From Streptomyces xylophagus (GTDB lineage Bacteria; Actinomycetota; Actinomycetes; Streptomycetales; Streptomycetaceae), in the NCBI RefSeq assembly GCF_000716435.1, contig NZ_JNWO01000005.1, positions 248,001-312,000 of the forward strand: a stretch of 64,000 nt of DNA, written 5' to 3'. Both the position numbers and the translations under genes were made by a program. Every line of letters starts with the position of its first letter. The stretch's first letter is position 1. The notes beneath the pieces are model-generated. The model was not told the DNA's origin. It ran no database searches and worked only from the letters and a program-made list of their open reading frames with translations. Of the stretch, positions 24,373-33,080 are shown piece by piece.

Positions 24373-25734
24373 TCACGTCTCGGTCGCGGCGGGCGTGCCG
24401 GTCACGGGTTCACTGGTGACCGGGTCACTGGTGACCGGTTCGGTAGTGACCGACGCGCTGGTCGTCACGGGGGCGCTGCTGGTGACGGGCGCGCTGCTGG
24501 TCACCGGAGCACTCGTCACCGGCGCGCTGCTGGTGACCGGTGCGCTCGTCGAGGGCGGGTCGGTGACCACCGAGGGCGAGTCGGTCGTAGGAGAACTGCT
24601 CGACGGCGGTGGGGATTTGCTCGCGGGCGAGGACGGGGGTGGCGACGCGGGCGGTGAGGAGGAGCTGGGCGGTGGGGACGTGGACGTCGAGGGCGGTGCC
24701 GTGGACGTCGGCGAGCCCAGGGTCGGTCCGGAGGTCGTCGGCGTCGGGGGAGTAGATGTCACCCCCGTGCTCCTCCCGCCGGACACGCTCAGCGTCACGT
24801 ACTCCCCGAACCGCAGCTCGGTCCCGGCCGGCGGATCGGTCGCGGTGACCTTCGAGTCGTCGGCCGGAGGCGCGCTCCCGCCGTACCCGACGGCCAGCCC
24901 GCTGCTCACGAGTTGCTCCCGGGCCTGCCCGAAGGTCACCCCGGCGAGGTTGGGTACGGCGTGCTGCTGCCGTGTGTCGAAGGTGGTGTCGCGCTTGCCC
25001 GTCGTACCGACCGGACGCGTGATGCCCTGGTCGGGATCGTCGATGTCGACGAGGGCGAGCCGTTCCATCTTCTGCTGCGCCGGACGCACGGCCACCACGG
25101 AGGACGGCTCATATCCCTTCCACTTCTTGTTGCCGTCCGCGAACTTGACGGAAATCCGCCCCGCGTCGCCCTTGAAGGGGCGCAGGGGATTTCCGCACGA
25201 GCACTTCGCGGCCGGTTCGCCCTGCTCATCGACGAGAATCGCGATTCCCGCCTGGAGAAGGGAGTTGAAGGGCGTGGCCTTTCCCTTTTTGTAGTCGTGG
25301 TTCTGTACGAGAGTGTCGTGACGCAGGAGTACGGGTGTGAGCCGGTCGAGATAGGCCGGGATCTCGTCCGTGCCGATACCCAGCACGCTCGACCACGCCA
25401 CCGCCTTCTGATGGTTCGCGGGATCGGTCAGGAACCTCTTGAGCTTCGCCACGTCACAGATGGTCGGCTTCTTCGTGCCCCCGTACAGACCTGGCGTGTC
25501 CCCCTGCTGCAAGGTCCCCTGCACCGGAAGCGAACGCGCCTGGGTGTCGTGACCCAGTCCCTGATTCTCGTCGAAGAAAGGCGCGAGCGACGGAACTCCG
25601 GTGGCGACCGCCTTCACGACGAACATATGTGCGCCCCCGCCGCATCCACTCACGACCAGGACACAGACGAGCAGTACGGCGATCCTGCGGATCACCGTAA
25701 TTCCAGCCCTTTGCACAACTGCGCGAAATGTCAT
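24373..25734 (-). CDS. Lipoprotein with PASTA domain and Ser/Thr/Pro-rich tail
   Basis: 453 residues. The signal peptide ends in lipobox VVSGC (Cys about 31). The body (residues about 35-240, with CDVAKLKRFLTDPANHQ and KCSCGNPLRP) looks like the domain found in Streptomyces lipoproteins next to kinases; function unknown. A PASTA-like domain (VPNLAGVTFGQAREQLVSSGLAVG, residues about 255-315) is followed by about 135 residues almost entirely Ser, Thr, Pro, Val. PASTA domains bind muropeptides. ATG at 25734 follows GGGGGGAG. The kinase start is 25 nt downstream, so both are one operon. The tail may be glycosylated or span the wall. Confidence 0.85.
   Translation of the reverse strand: MTFRAVVQRAGITVIRRIAVLLVCVLVVSGCGGGAHMFVVKAVATGVPSLAPFFDENQGLGHDTQARSLPVQGTLQQGDTPGLYGGTKKPTICDVAKLKRFLTDPANHQKAVAWSSVLGIGTDEIPAYLDRLTPVLLRHDTLVQNHDYKKGKATPFNSLLQAGIAILVDEQGEPAAKCSCGNPLRPFKGDAGRISVKFADGNKKWKGYEPSSVVAVRPAQQKMERLALVDIDDPDQGITRPVGTTGKRDTTFDTRQQHAVPNLAGVTFGQAREQLVSSGLAVGYGGSAPPADDSKVTATDPPAGTELRFGEYVTLSVSGGRSTGVTSTPPTPTTSGPTLGSPTSTAPPSTSTSPPPSSSSPPASPPPSSPASKSPPPSSSSPTTDSPSVVTDPPSTSAPVTSSAPVTSAPVTSSAPVTSSAPVTTSASVTTEPVTSDPVTSEPVTGTPAATET
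24400..24560 (-). repeat. Short tandem repeat encoding the (S)APVT(S) tail of the lipoprotein
   Basis: About nine to ten 15-18 bp units encode SAPVTS, SAPVT, SASVTT, EPVTS and DPVTS at the C-terminus. DNA units such as GTGACCGGTGCGCTG and GTGACGGGCGCGCTGCTG recur on the plus strand. Such runs change length easily by slippage. Confidence 0.8.
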
Positions 25735-25812
25735 TACCGCTCCCCCCGGTGGCGGTTCCCCCATCGCGCTTTATGCTACTGAATGAAATTGCGGTTCAGT
25801 TGCCGCGTGTGT

Positions 25813-26763
25813 TCAATTGGCTCGTGTGTTCAATGAGGCCAAATAGGCGTTGTACGCCTCGAGTTCCTTGTCGCCGTCCCGGTCGGCGGCCCGGTCCTGC
25901 CGCTTGGCCTGCCGCTGCTCAGAGCTGTACCACTGGAACAGCAGGGCGATCAGCACCAGCACGGACGGGATCTCGCTGAACGCCCAGGCGATACCGCCGG
26001 CCGCGTTCTGATCGGAGAGCGCGTCGATGCCGAGCGAGGCGGGCGGATGCTTGAACGTCTCGACCATCGGCTCCGACGCCATCATCAACGCGATACCGAA
26101 GAACGCGTGGAACGGCATCCCGGCGAACAGCTCCAGCATCCGCATCAGATAACCGGGCCGGCTCGGCCCCGGATCCACACCCATGATCGGCCAGAAGAAC
26201 ACCACACCCACCGCGAGGAAGTGCACCATCATCGCGATGTGCCCGGTCTTCGAGCCCATCAGGAAGTCGAAGATCGGCGTGAAGTACAGCGCGTACAGGC
26301 TCGCGATGAACAGCGGGATCGTGAACGCGGGATGCGTGACGATCTTCATGTACCGGCTGTGCAGAAACATCAACAGCAGCTCGCGCGGCCCCTTCTTGCC
26401 TCGCGCGGCCGGCGGCAGCGCACGCAACGCCAGGGTGACAGGGGCGCCGAGCAGCAGCAGGATCGGCGACAGCATGCTGATGATCATGTGCTGCACCATG
26501 TGCACGCTGAACATGACCATGCCGTAGTCGTTCAGCCTGGTGCACATCACCAGCCCGATGGTCAGCACCCCGATGACGTACGAGATCGTCCGCCCCACCG
26601 GCCACGAGTCCCCCCGCCGCCGCAACCGCACGACCCCCCAGCCGTACAGCCCGAGCCCCAGCAAGCAGGCGGTGAGGAAGAACGGGTCCGCCGACCATTC
26701 GAGTCCCCGCCCCAACGTGAACGGCGGCAGATCCATGGTCATGCCGTGCCCGCCGTGATCCAT
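25813..26763 (-). CDS. CtaG-like cytochrome c oxidase assembly membrane protein
   Basis: 316 residues with about seven membrane helices. Family features: MVQHMIISMLSPILLLLGAPVTLALR (His-rich helix), the HFLAVGVVFFWPIMGVDP block and MPFHAFFGIALM. These caa3_CtaG proteins are linked to copper delivery or assembly of heme-copper oxidases. The N-terminus MDHGGHGMTMD is rich in His and Met, a likely copper-binding stretch outside the membrane. ATG at 26763 follows AGGAG by 8 nt. The charged tail RQAKRQDRAADRDGDKELEAYNAYLA is cytoplasmic. Stands alone between two intergenic regions. Confidence 0.88.
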   Translation of the reverse strand: MDHGGHGMTMDLPPFTLGRGLEWSADPFFLTACLLGLGLYGWGVVRLRRRGDSWPVGRTISYVIGVLTIGLVMCTRLNDYGMVMFSVHMVQHMIISMLSPILLLLGAPVTLALRALPPAARGKKGPRELLLMFLHSRYMKIVTHPAFTIPLFIASLYALYFTPIFDFLMGSKTGHIAMMVHFLAVGVVFFWPIMGVDPGPSRPGYLMRMLELFAGMPFHAFFGIALMMASEPMVETFKHPPASLGIDALSDQNAAGGIAWAFSEIPSVLVLIALLFQWYSSEQRQAKRQDRAADRDGDKELEAYNAYLASLNTRAN

Positions 26764-26861
26764 CGGACGGCTCCTGATTCGTGGGGTTGTGCGTCGTCTG
26801 TCCGCACCAGGGTAGAACCGCGCCGGGTCACTTCTGCGACCGGGGCCAGCGGAACCCACCC

Positions 26862-26889
26862 AGGGGCGCGGGGAACTGCGCGACCAGCC
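26862..26889 (+). repeat. Dispersed palindromic repeat, type A, copy 2
   Basis: Full copy of the AGGGGCGCGGGGAACTGCGC element, followed by CCCCACGCAC as in the copies at 30918. It lies between the CtaG-like gene and the 3' end of the phosphofructokinase gene. Confidence 0.8.
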
Positions 26890-26926
26890 CCCACGCACCC
26901 GCACCCGACGAACTACCTCACGACGC

Positions 26927-27952
26927 TCAGAGCACGCACTCGGCCTCTTCATACCGATCAGCGGGAACGGTCTTAAGAGTCTCCACCGCATCCGCCAACG
27001 GCACCATCAAAATGTCGGTCCCCTGAAGCGCGGTCATCTTCCCGAACTCCCCCCGATGCGCGGCCTCCACCGCATGCCACCCGAACCGAGTAGCAAGCAC
27101 CCGGTCATACGCAGTCGGAGTACCCCCACGCTGCACATGCCCGAGAATCACCGGCCGCGCTTCCTTACCGAGCCGTTCCTCCAGCTCGATGGACAGCTGC
27201 CGCGCAATCCCCGCGAAGCGCTCGTGACCGTAGACGTCCTTCTTGCCCTCGTCGAACTCCATGGAACCCGCGCGCGGCTTCGCGCCTTCCGCGGCCACCA
27301 CGATCGCGAACCGTTTACCCGCCTCGAACCGCTCACCGACCCGAGCCGCCAACTCCTCGATGTCGAAGGGTCGTTCAGGTACGACGATGGCGTGCGCGCC
27401 GGCCGCCATGCCGGAGTGGAGGGCGATCCACCCGGTGTGACGGCCCATGACCTCCACGACGAGGACGCGCTGGTGGGACTCGGCGGTCGTCTTGAGCCGG
27501 TCGAGCGCCTCGGTCGCGACACCGACGGCCGTGTCGAAGCCGAAGGTGACGTCCGTGACGGCGATGTCGTTGTCGATGGTCTTGGGGACGCCGACGATCG
27601 GCAGCCCGGCGTCGTACATCAGCTTCGCGGCCTTGAGCGTGCCCTCGCCGCCTATCGGGATGATCGCGTCAAGGCCGAGCTCCTCGACATGGCCCCGGGC
27701 CCGCTCGACACCGTCCCGCAGATGGGAGGGTTGGACGCGGGACGATCCGAGGATGGTGCCGCCGCGAGCAAGGATGCCGCTCACCGCGTCGAGGTCGAGC
27801 TTGAGGTAGTCGCACTCCAGGAGGCCTTTCCAGCCGTCCCGGAAGCCGATGACCTCGTCGCCGTGGTCCACGACGGCGCGGTGCACGACGGACCGGATGA
27901 CGGCGTTCAGGCCGGGGCAGTCGCCGCCGGACGTGAGGACACCAATGCGCAT
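26927..27952 (-). CDS. pfkA: 6-phosphofructokinase
   Basis: 341 residues. Glycolytic enzyme phosphorylating fructose-6-phosphate. Motifs: GVLTSGGDCPGLNAVIR at the nucleotide site, GGEGT at 101-105 with Gly104, PKTIDND with Lys124, and MGRHTGW and the HVQRGG block. The combination Gly104/Lys124 is that of the atypical ATP-dependent group known from actinomycetes; a PPi enzyme would have Asp104. Streptomyces encode several pfkA copies; the position beside a CtaG-like gene matches the region of one S. coelicolor paralogue from memory. ATG at 27952; an upstream extension of 14 residues is Arg-rich and unlikely. Confidence 0.95.
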   Translation of the reverse strand: MRIGVLTSGGDCPGLNAVIRSVVHRAVVDHGDEVIGFRDGWKGLLECDYLKLDLDAVSGILARGGTILGSSRVQPSHLRDGVERARGHVEELGLDAIIPIGGEGTLKAAKLMYDAGLPIVGVPKTIDNDIAVTDVTFGFDTAVGVATEALDRLKTTAESHQRVLVVEVMGRHTGWIALHSGMAAGAHAIVVPERPFDIEELAARVGERFEAGKRFAIVVAAEGAKPRAGSMEFDEGKKDVYGHERFAGIARQLSIELEERLGKEARPVILGHVQRGGTPTAYDRVLATRFGWHAVEAAHRGEFGKMTALQGTDILMVPLADAVETLKTVPADRYEEAECVL

Positions 27953-28142
27953 AGCCCGAAAGAACCTTCTCAACGTGGGCCGAAACCGGACCACGTTGTC
28001 CGGTACGAACCCCGCCAGCCTAACGGCAGGAGGGGGCGGGGTCGTAGCGTGCGTCCGCCTGCTGGACGACCCCGCTCACCTGCGCGGACGTGCCGTCAGA
28101 CGGGCTGGTTTCCGGCGTCCGAAGACGAGATGTACACCCGGT

Positions 28143-28871
28143 TCAGGCAGGCTGCTGAGCTGCGGTGATGCGCTCGTTGCGGAGCGCCTCGTACCAGCGG
28201 TCGTCGATCGGCGGCAGCGCGTTCACGTCGAGGGCCAGCTTCAGCAGCAGGTCCGCGATCAGCGGGTTGCGGGCCAGCACGGGCCCGTGCATGTAGGTAC
28301 CGAACACCGTGTCGTTGTACGCGCCCTCGGTGCCGTCGCCCGTGCCGTTGCCCTTGCCGAGGCGGACCTGGGCGAAGGGGCGGGCGGTGGGGCCGAGGTG
28401 GGTGACGCCCTGGTGGTTCTCGAAGCCGGTCAGCTGGGGCAGGCCCAGCCGCGCGTCGATGTCCCCGAGGACGTCCCCGACGCACCGCTCGCCCTCGCCG
28501 CGCACCGACACCACGTCGAGCAGGCCGAGGCCGGGCTCGCGCTGGCCGAGGTCGTTGATGAACTCGTGGCCGAGGATCTGGTAGCCGGCGCACACCGAGA
28601 AGACGATCGCGCCGTTCCCGACGGCCCGGTGCAGACCGCCGTCACGGCGCAGGCGCTCGGCCGCGAGCCGCTGCGGGCGGTCCTCGCCACCGCCGATCAG
28701 ATAGATGTCGCCCGAGGTGGGGATCGGCTGGTCGCTGCGCACGTCCATCCGGGCCACGTCGAGGCCGCGCTGGCGCGCCCGGCGTTCCACGACAAGGGCG
28801 TTGCCCTGGTCGCCGTAGGTGCTCAGCAGGTCCGGGTAGATCCACACCAGACGCAGCTGGTTGTCGCTCAT
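28143..28871 (-). CDS. gatD: GatD-like glutamine amidotransferase subunit of lipid II isoglutaminyl synthase
   Basis: 242 residues, class I glutamine amidotransferase of the CobB/CobQ-like type. Nucleophile Cys in VFSVCAGYQILG and catalytic His in GTYMHGPVLARNP. With MurT it transfers ammonia to the alpha-carboxyl of D-Glu in lipid II, giving D-isoglutamine, at the inner face of the membrane. The ATG at 28871 is followed by SDNQLRLVWIYPDLLSTYGDQGN, the family N-terminus. murT ends 21 nt upstream on the same strand. Confidence 0.93.
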   Translation of the reverse strand: MSDNQLRLVWIYPDLLSTYGDQGNALVVERRARQRGLDVARMDVRSDQPIPTSGDIYLIGGGEDRPQRLAAERLRRDGGLHRAVGNGAIVFSVCAGYQILGHEFINDLGQREPGLGLLDVVSVRGEGERCVGDVLGDIDARLGLPQLTGFENHQGVTHLGPTARPFAQVRLGKGNGTGDGTEGAYNDTVFGTYMHGPVLARNPLIADLLLKLALDVNALPPIDDRWYEALRNERITAAQQPA

Positions 28872-28892
28872 GGTCAATTCGTCCTCTGAGTC

Positions 28893-30131
28893 TCAGTTGC
28901 CGACGCGGCGGCGCAGGTCCTGGAACGCGGTGTAGTTCGCGATGACCTCGATCCGGCCGGGCGGTGCCAGCTGCACGGCCTGGTCGAGGTTGTCGCAGAC
29001 CTGGAAGTGCTGGTTGGCCACTTCCAGTCGGACCGCGAGGTCCAGCTTGCGGTCGCCGACGACGAAGATGGGGTGGCCGCTCAGTCGCGTGTAGTCGACG
29101 TCCCACAGCCACGAGGTGTCGGTGCCGTCCGCGCCGCGCGCGTTCACCGAGAGGATCACCGGGGTCGGCGGCGGATCGATCAGGCTGAACGTTTCGAGCC
29201 AGCCCGCCGGGTTCTTGGCCAGCAGCAGGCGCAGGTCGCGCTGCATGAACTGGACGACGTCGTACCGCCCGGCGACGGCCTGCACCCGGTACATGCGCTC
29301 CAGGGCGACCTGCGGCGGCACCCCGAATACGGCGGCGACGGCGGCGGAGGACGCGGCGTTGGCCTTGTTGGCGCGCCCCGGCAGCTGGAGGTGAATGGGC
29401 CAGGCGGACCCGTGCGGGTCAAGCACATGATCGCCGGACAGCGCCCAACTCGGCGTAGGCCGACGGAATCCGCACTCGCCGCAGAACCAGTCGTCACCGG
29501 GCCGCTGCATCACGCCACCGCACGAAGGACACGACCAGGCGTCGTCCTTCCACATCTGCCCGGCGGCGACCCAGATCACGTTGGGGGAGGAGGAGGCGGC
29601 CCACACGACCAGCGGGTCGTCCGCGTTGGCGACGACGACCGCCTTCGAACCGGCAAGCCCCTCACGCCAGTTCTCCGCGAGCATGCGGGTCTCGGCCGCG
29701 CGGTCCAGCTGGTCGCGGGAGAGGTTGAGCAGCGCGATGCACTTGGGGTCGGTGTCCCGGGCGACGCCGGCGAGGTACTTCTCGTCGACCTCGATGACCC
29801 CGAACTTGGCGTCCGAGCCACCGGCCAGCGCCGAGGTGATACCGGCGGGCATGTTGGCACCGAGCGCGTTCGAGACGACCTCTCCGGCGGCCCCGAGGGC
29901 CTCGGCGATCAAACGCGTCGTCGTGGTCTTGCCGTTGGTGGCCGAGACGAGCGTCACGTCCAGGTTCTGTGCGAGCCGGGCGAGCAGGTCGGGGTCGAGT
30001 TTGAGTGCCACTCGGCCGCCGATCACCGATCCGCTGCCCCGCCCCGCGGCACGCGATGCCGCCGCGACCGCCTTGCCCGCCGTCACGGCCAGCTTGGCCC
30101 GCGGCGTGAGCGGGTCCGAGTTGCCTGCCAT
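28893..30131 (-). CDS. murT: MurT-like ligase subunit of lipid II isoglutaminyl synthase
   Basis: 412 residues, Mur-ligase fold. ATP site SATNGKTTTTR near residue 65-75; EVDEKYL metal region; a four-Cys zinc ribbon inserted in the central domain (CPSCGGV ... CGECGF, residues about 205-230), characteristic of MurT; C-terminal DUF1727 domain with the conserved Asp region DTSWLWDVDY. Works as a heterodimer with GatD encoded directly downstream. ATG at 30131 with AAGGAGG upstream. Amidated lipid II affects cross-linking and lysozyme resistance. Confidence 0.95.
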   Translation of the reverse strand: MAGNSDPLTPRAKLAVTAGKAVAAASRAAGRGSGSVIGGRVALKLDPDLLARLAQNLDVTLVSATNGKTTTTRLIAEALGAAGEVVSNALGANMPAGITSALAGGSDAKFGVIEVDEKYLAGVARDTDPKCIALLNLSRDQLDRAAETRMLAENWREGLAGSKAVVVANADDPLVVWAASSSPNVIWVAAGQMWKDDAWSCPSCGGVMQRPGDDWFCGECGFRRPTPSWALSGDHVLDPHGSAWPIHLQLPGRANKANAASSAAVAAVFGVPPQVALERMYRVQAVAGRYDVVQFMQRDLRLLLAKNPAGWLETFSLIDPPPTPVILSVNARGADGTDTSWLWDVDYTRLSGHPIFVVGDRKLDLAVRLEVANQHFQVCDNLDQAVQLAPPGRIEVIANYTAFQDLRRRVGN

Positions 30132-30285
30132 CAGTTCTCGATCCTCCTTGCGTACGCGCCGCGCCTCTGCCTCCGGCAACGTGGTGTGGACCTCAGCCTA
30201 TCGAGATCCTTATCGGTGCCCGAACCGCGGCACCGCGAACGCCTCGCGGCGGGCGTGCGCCGTAGAGAACCGTACCCTTGCGGCC

Positions 30286-30840
30286 ATGCGATACGGCTCC
30301 ATCCCGGGCGCCCACGGGCGAGTCCGTCCCCTCACTCTGCTCGGCGACCCATTGCTTCACACCTCCTGCGCAGAAGTAACAGACTTCGGCCCGGAACTCG
30401 CCCGCCTCGTCGAGGACTTGTTCGCGACGATGTACGCGGCGGGGGGAGTGGGCCTCGCCGCGAACCAAGTGGGCGAGTCCTTGCGGGTGTTCGTCTACGA
30501 CTGCCCGGACGACGAGGAGGTCCGCCACCTCGGCCATGTGGTCAACCCACGTCTCGTGGAGGCGGACGGTGTGGTGTTGAGGGGCCCGGAGGGGTGCCTG
30601 TCCCTGCCGGGCCTGGAGGCGGGAACGGAACGCTACGACCACGCGGTGGTCGAGGGTTTCACGGTGACGGGAGAACCCATCACCGTGCACGGCACGGGTT
30701 GGTTCGCAAGATGCTTGCAGCACGAGTACGACCACGTGGAGGGAAAGGTGTACGCGGACCGAGTGACGGGCTGGCGCCACACCCGCTTGATGCGACAAGC
30801 AGCCCGAGCCTCATGGTCCCGGCGAGGTGAGGTCCTTTAG
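30286..30840 (+). CDS. def: Peptide deformylase
   Basis: 184 residues. All three metalloprotease motifs are intact: GVGLAANQVG, EGCLSLPG (metal Cys) and QHEYDHVEG (HExxH-type). Removes the formyl group from nascent protein N-termini. A -10-like TACCCT (30273-30278) ends 7 nt before the ATG, suggesting a leaderless transcript. Streptomyces usually have several def copies; no fmt gene is adjacent here. The TAG stop is formed by the first bases of a dispersed repeat. Divergent from murT. Confidence 0.95.
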   Translation: MRYGSIPGAHGRVRPLTLLGDPLLHTSCAEVTDFGPELARLVEDLFATMYAAGGVGLAANQVGESLRVFVYDCPDDEEVRHLGHVVNPRLVEADGVVLRGPEGCLSLPGLEAGTERYDHAVVEGFTVTGEPITVHGTGWFARCLQHEYDHVEGKVYADRVTGWRHTRLMRQAARASWSRRGEVL

Positions 30841-30890
30841 GGGCGCGGGGCTGTATCGATTTGCGGCTCCGCCGCGTGGGCGCGACCAGC
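30838..30890 (+). repeat. Dispersed palindromic repeat, type B, copy 1 (contains the def stop codon)
   Basis: TAGGGGCGCGGGGCTGT followed by ATTTGCGGCTCCGCCGC and GTGGGCGCGACCAGC. Compared with type A, the middle is replaced by a longer insert with its own hairpin GCGGCTCCGCCGC. The TAG at its left end is the stop codon of def. Confidence 0.8.
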
Positions 30891-30916
30891 TCTCAGCACC
30901 GGTGAGCGAAGCTTTT

Positions 30917-30945
30917 TAGGGGCGCGGGGAACTGCGCGACCAGCC
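30917..30945 (+). repeat. Dispersed palindromic repeat, type A, copy 3
   Basis: TAGGGGCGCGGGGAACTGCG element preceded by CTTTT, placed between the convergent def and TetR genes, 28 nt after the type B copy. The two copies together probably serve as the terminator for both genes. Confidence 0.8.
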
Positions 30946-30974
30946 CCCACGCACTCGCAGCCGAAATACGACCC

Positions 30975-31619
30975 CTAGAACCCCGGCCCACCAACCTTGT
31001 CCCCGGCGGCAGCCAACCGCCCCCACAACAGATCGGCCAAACTCCGCACCAACTCGGCCCGGGAGCAAGGCCGTTCACCCAGCCACCAGTCACCCGCCGC
31101 ATGCATCATCCCGACAATCCCATGCCCCCACACCCGAGCCAACTGCTGACTGTTGGGCCCAAGATCCACCCGCTCCTCGATGACCTGAGCCAACTCCTCG
31201 CCCATACGCCTGAGCAGCGGAACCGAGTGATTCCCCGTGTCGAACCCCTGGTCAGCGGTCTGCCCACCCTCCACGGGATGCATCAGAAACCGATACACCT
31301 GAGGCAGCGCCTCAATCGCGGCGAGGTAAGTATCGAGCGTGGCCTCGACCCGCTCCCGCCGCTCTGCCGGCGCATCCAACGCGGCCCGCAGCGAGGACAG
31401 CAGGGCATCCGTGTGCCGCTTGGCGAGGGCGGCGTACAGTCCACCCTTGTCCCCGAAGTGCCGGTACAGAATCGGCTTCGTAATACCCGCTTCCGCGGCG
31501 ATCGCGTTCATCGAGGCCTGCGGACCGTCACGCAGCACCACTCTGTCCGCGGCCTCCAACAGCTCGCGCCGTCGGCGGTCGGCGGACCGCTGCTGATCGG
31601 TCCGCTGTGTGGTGTCCAT
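30975..31619 (-). CDS. TetR family transcriptional regulator
   Basis: 214 residues. N-terminal HTH at about 15-60 (RRRELLEAADRVVLRDGPQASMNAIAAEAGITKPILYRHFGDKGGLYAAL); all-helical ligand domain after, with LPQVYRFLMHP. Divergent from an acyl-CoA dehydrogenase gene, so the likely ligand is an acyl-CoA and the likely target that gene. ATG at 31619 has GGGGAG upstream; a longer frame would start inside the intergenic operator region. Confidence 0.93.
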   Translation of the reverse strand: MDTTQRTDQQRSADRRRRELLEAADRVVLRDGPQASMNAIAAEAGITKPILYRHFGDKGGLYAALAKRHTDALLSSLRAALDAPAERRERVEATLDTYLAAIEALPQVYRFLMHPVEGGQTADQGFDTGNHSVPLLRRMGEELAQVIEERVDLGPNSQQLARVWGHGIVGMMHAAGDWWLGERPCSRAELVRSLADLLWGRLAAAGDKVGGPGF

Positions 31620-31715
31620 GAGCTCTCCCCACCCGTGCTGAATCGGTGACGCCTGCGCAAAGTAACACTCAATGTGCCCAACACCTCGAACGGGCTGCCG
31701 AGTGGTCATCGGGAG

Positions 31716-31765
31716 TTGACTTTTCCTACCCGTCGGTAACAGACTCTGTCGTTACCGCAAGTAAC
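31716..31765. promoter_or_regulatory. Operator region with nested inverted repeats upstream of the acyl-CoA dehydrogenase
   Basis: A consensus-like -35 TTGACT (31716-31721) is followed by TACC-CGTC-GGTA (31728-31739), a perfect inverted repeat CGGTAAC-N10-GTTACCG (31734-31757), and GTTAC-CGCAA-GTAAC (31751-31765). The overlapping GTAAC half-sites look like a double site for the divergent TetR protein, covering the promoter core. Confidence 0.6.
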
Positions 31766-31790
31766 ATGCTAGTGCGCTGCTGGAGGAGTC

Positions 31791-33020
31791 ATGGCCGAGT
31801 TCACCATGGAACTCAACGACGAACAGAAGGAGGTGCGGGACTGGCTGCACGGCTTCGCCGCCGACGTCATCCGCCCCGCCGCCGCCGAATGGGACGAGCG
31901 TGAGGAGACTCCCTGGCCGGTCATCCAGGAGGCCGCGAAGGTCGGCATCTACTCCCTGGACTTCTACGCCCAGCAGTACTTCGACCCCACCGGCCTCGGC
32001 ATACCCATGGCCATGGAGGAGCTGTTCTGGGGCGACGCGGGCATAGCCCTCTCCATAGTCGGCACCGGCCTCGCCGCCGTGGGCGTCCTCGCCAACGGCA
32101 CCGAGGAGCAGATCGGCACCTGGATTCCCCAGATGTACGGCGACGCCAACGACGTGAAGGTCGCCGCCTTCTGCTCCTCCGAGCCTGACGCCGGCTCCGA
32201 CGTGGCCTCCATGCGCACGCGTGCCGTGTACGACGAGGCCAAGGACGAGTGGGTGCTCAACGGCACCAAGACCTGGGCGACCAACGGCGGTATCGCCAAC
32301 GTCCACGTCGTCGTCGCGGTCGTCGACGCGGACCTCGGCTCCAAGGGCCACGCCTCCTTCATCGTCCCGTCGGGCACGCCCGGCCTGTCCCAGGGGCAGA
32401 AGTTCAAGAAGCACGGCATCCGCGCCTCGCACACCGCCGAGGTCGTCCTGGAGGATGTACGCATCCCCGGTTCCTGCCTGCTCGGCGGCAAGGAGAAGCT
32501 CGACGAGCGCCTCGCCCGCGCCCGTGAGCGCGCGAAGGCCGGCGGCGGCGAGCGGGTGAAGAACGCGGCGATGGCCACGTTTGAGGCGTCCCGCCCGGCT
32601 GTCGGCGCGATGGCGGTGGGCACCGCCCGTGCCGCGTACGAGGTCGCCCTCGACTACGCGATGACCCGCGAGCAGTTCGGCCGGCCGATCATCGACAACC
32701 AGGGTGTCGCCTTCCAGCTCGCCGACATGCGTACGTCCATCGACGCGGCGCGGTTGCTTGTGTGGCGGGCGTCCTGGATGGCGATCAACGGGAAGCAGTT
32801 CACGGCGGCCGAGGGGTCGATGTCGAAGCTGTTCGCGAGTGAGACGGCGAAGAAGGTCACCGGGCAGGCGATCCAGATCCTGGGCGGCAATGGCTACACC
32901 CGTGAGTATCCGGTCGAGCGGATGCACCGTGACGCGGCGATCTACACGATCTTCGAGGGTACGAGTGAGATTCAGCGGCTGGTGATCGCTAGGACGTTGT
33001 CGGGGATGCCGATTCGTTGA
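31791..33020 (+). CDS. Acyl-CoA dehydrogenase
   Basis: 409-residue FAD enzyme catalysing alpha,beta-desaturation of acyl-CoA. Motifs: [15 protein letters not shown] (FAD/substrate), [16 protein letters not shown], and the C-terminal catalytic Glu in [22 protein letters not shown] Lys/Arg-rich insert around residues 225-255 ([26 protein letters not shown]) lies after the beta domain and marks a long-chain or branched-chain clade. The ATG follows GGAGGAG. Likely repressed by the divergent TetR protein through the inverted repeats in between. Confidence 0.95.
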   Translation: MAEFTMELNDEQKEVRDWLHGFAADVIRPAAAEWDEREETPWPVIQEAAKVGIYSLDFYAQQYFDPTGLGIPMAMEELFWGDAGIALSIVGTGLAAVGVLANGTEEQIGTWIPQMYGDANDVKVAAFCSSEPDAGSDVASMRTRAVYDEAKDEWVLNGTKTWATNGGIANVHVVVAVVDADLGSKGHASFIVPSGTPGLSQGQKFKKHGIRASHTAEVVLEDVRIPGSCLLGGKEKLDERLARARERAKAGGGERVKNAAMATFEASRPAVGAMAVGTARAAYEVALDYAMTREQFGRPIIDNQGVAFQLADMRTSIDAARLLVWRASWMAINGKQFTAAEGSMSKLFASETAKKVTGQAIQILGGNGYTREYPVERMHRDAAIYTIFEGTSEIQRLVIARTLSGMPIR

Positions 33021-33042
33021 GTTTCGGGTGCGGGTCGGTGGG

Positions 33043-33080
33043 GGCTGGTCGCGCAGTTCCCCGCGCCCCTTCAGGGGCGC
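33043..33080 (-). repeat. Dispersed repeat, type A, copy 4, with hairpin at the convergent gene ends
   Basis: On the minus strand the element begins immediately after the TGA stop of the acetyltransferase gene (33071-33073) and runs to 33043. GCGCCCCT-TC-AGGGGCGC at 33063-33080 forms an 8-bp hairpin overlapping the stop, a likely terminator for both convergent genes. Confidence 0.8.
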
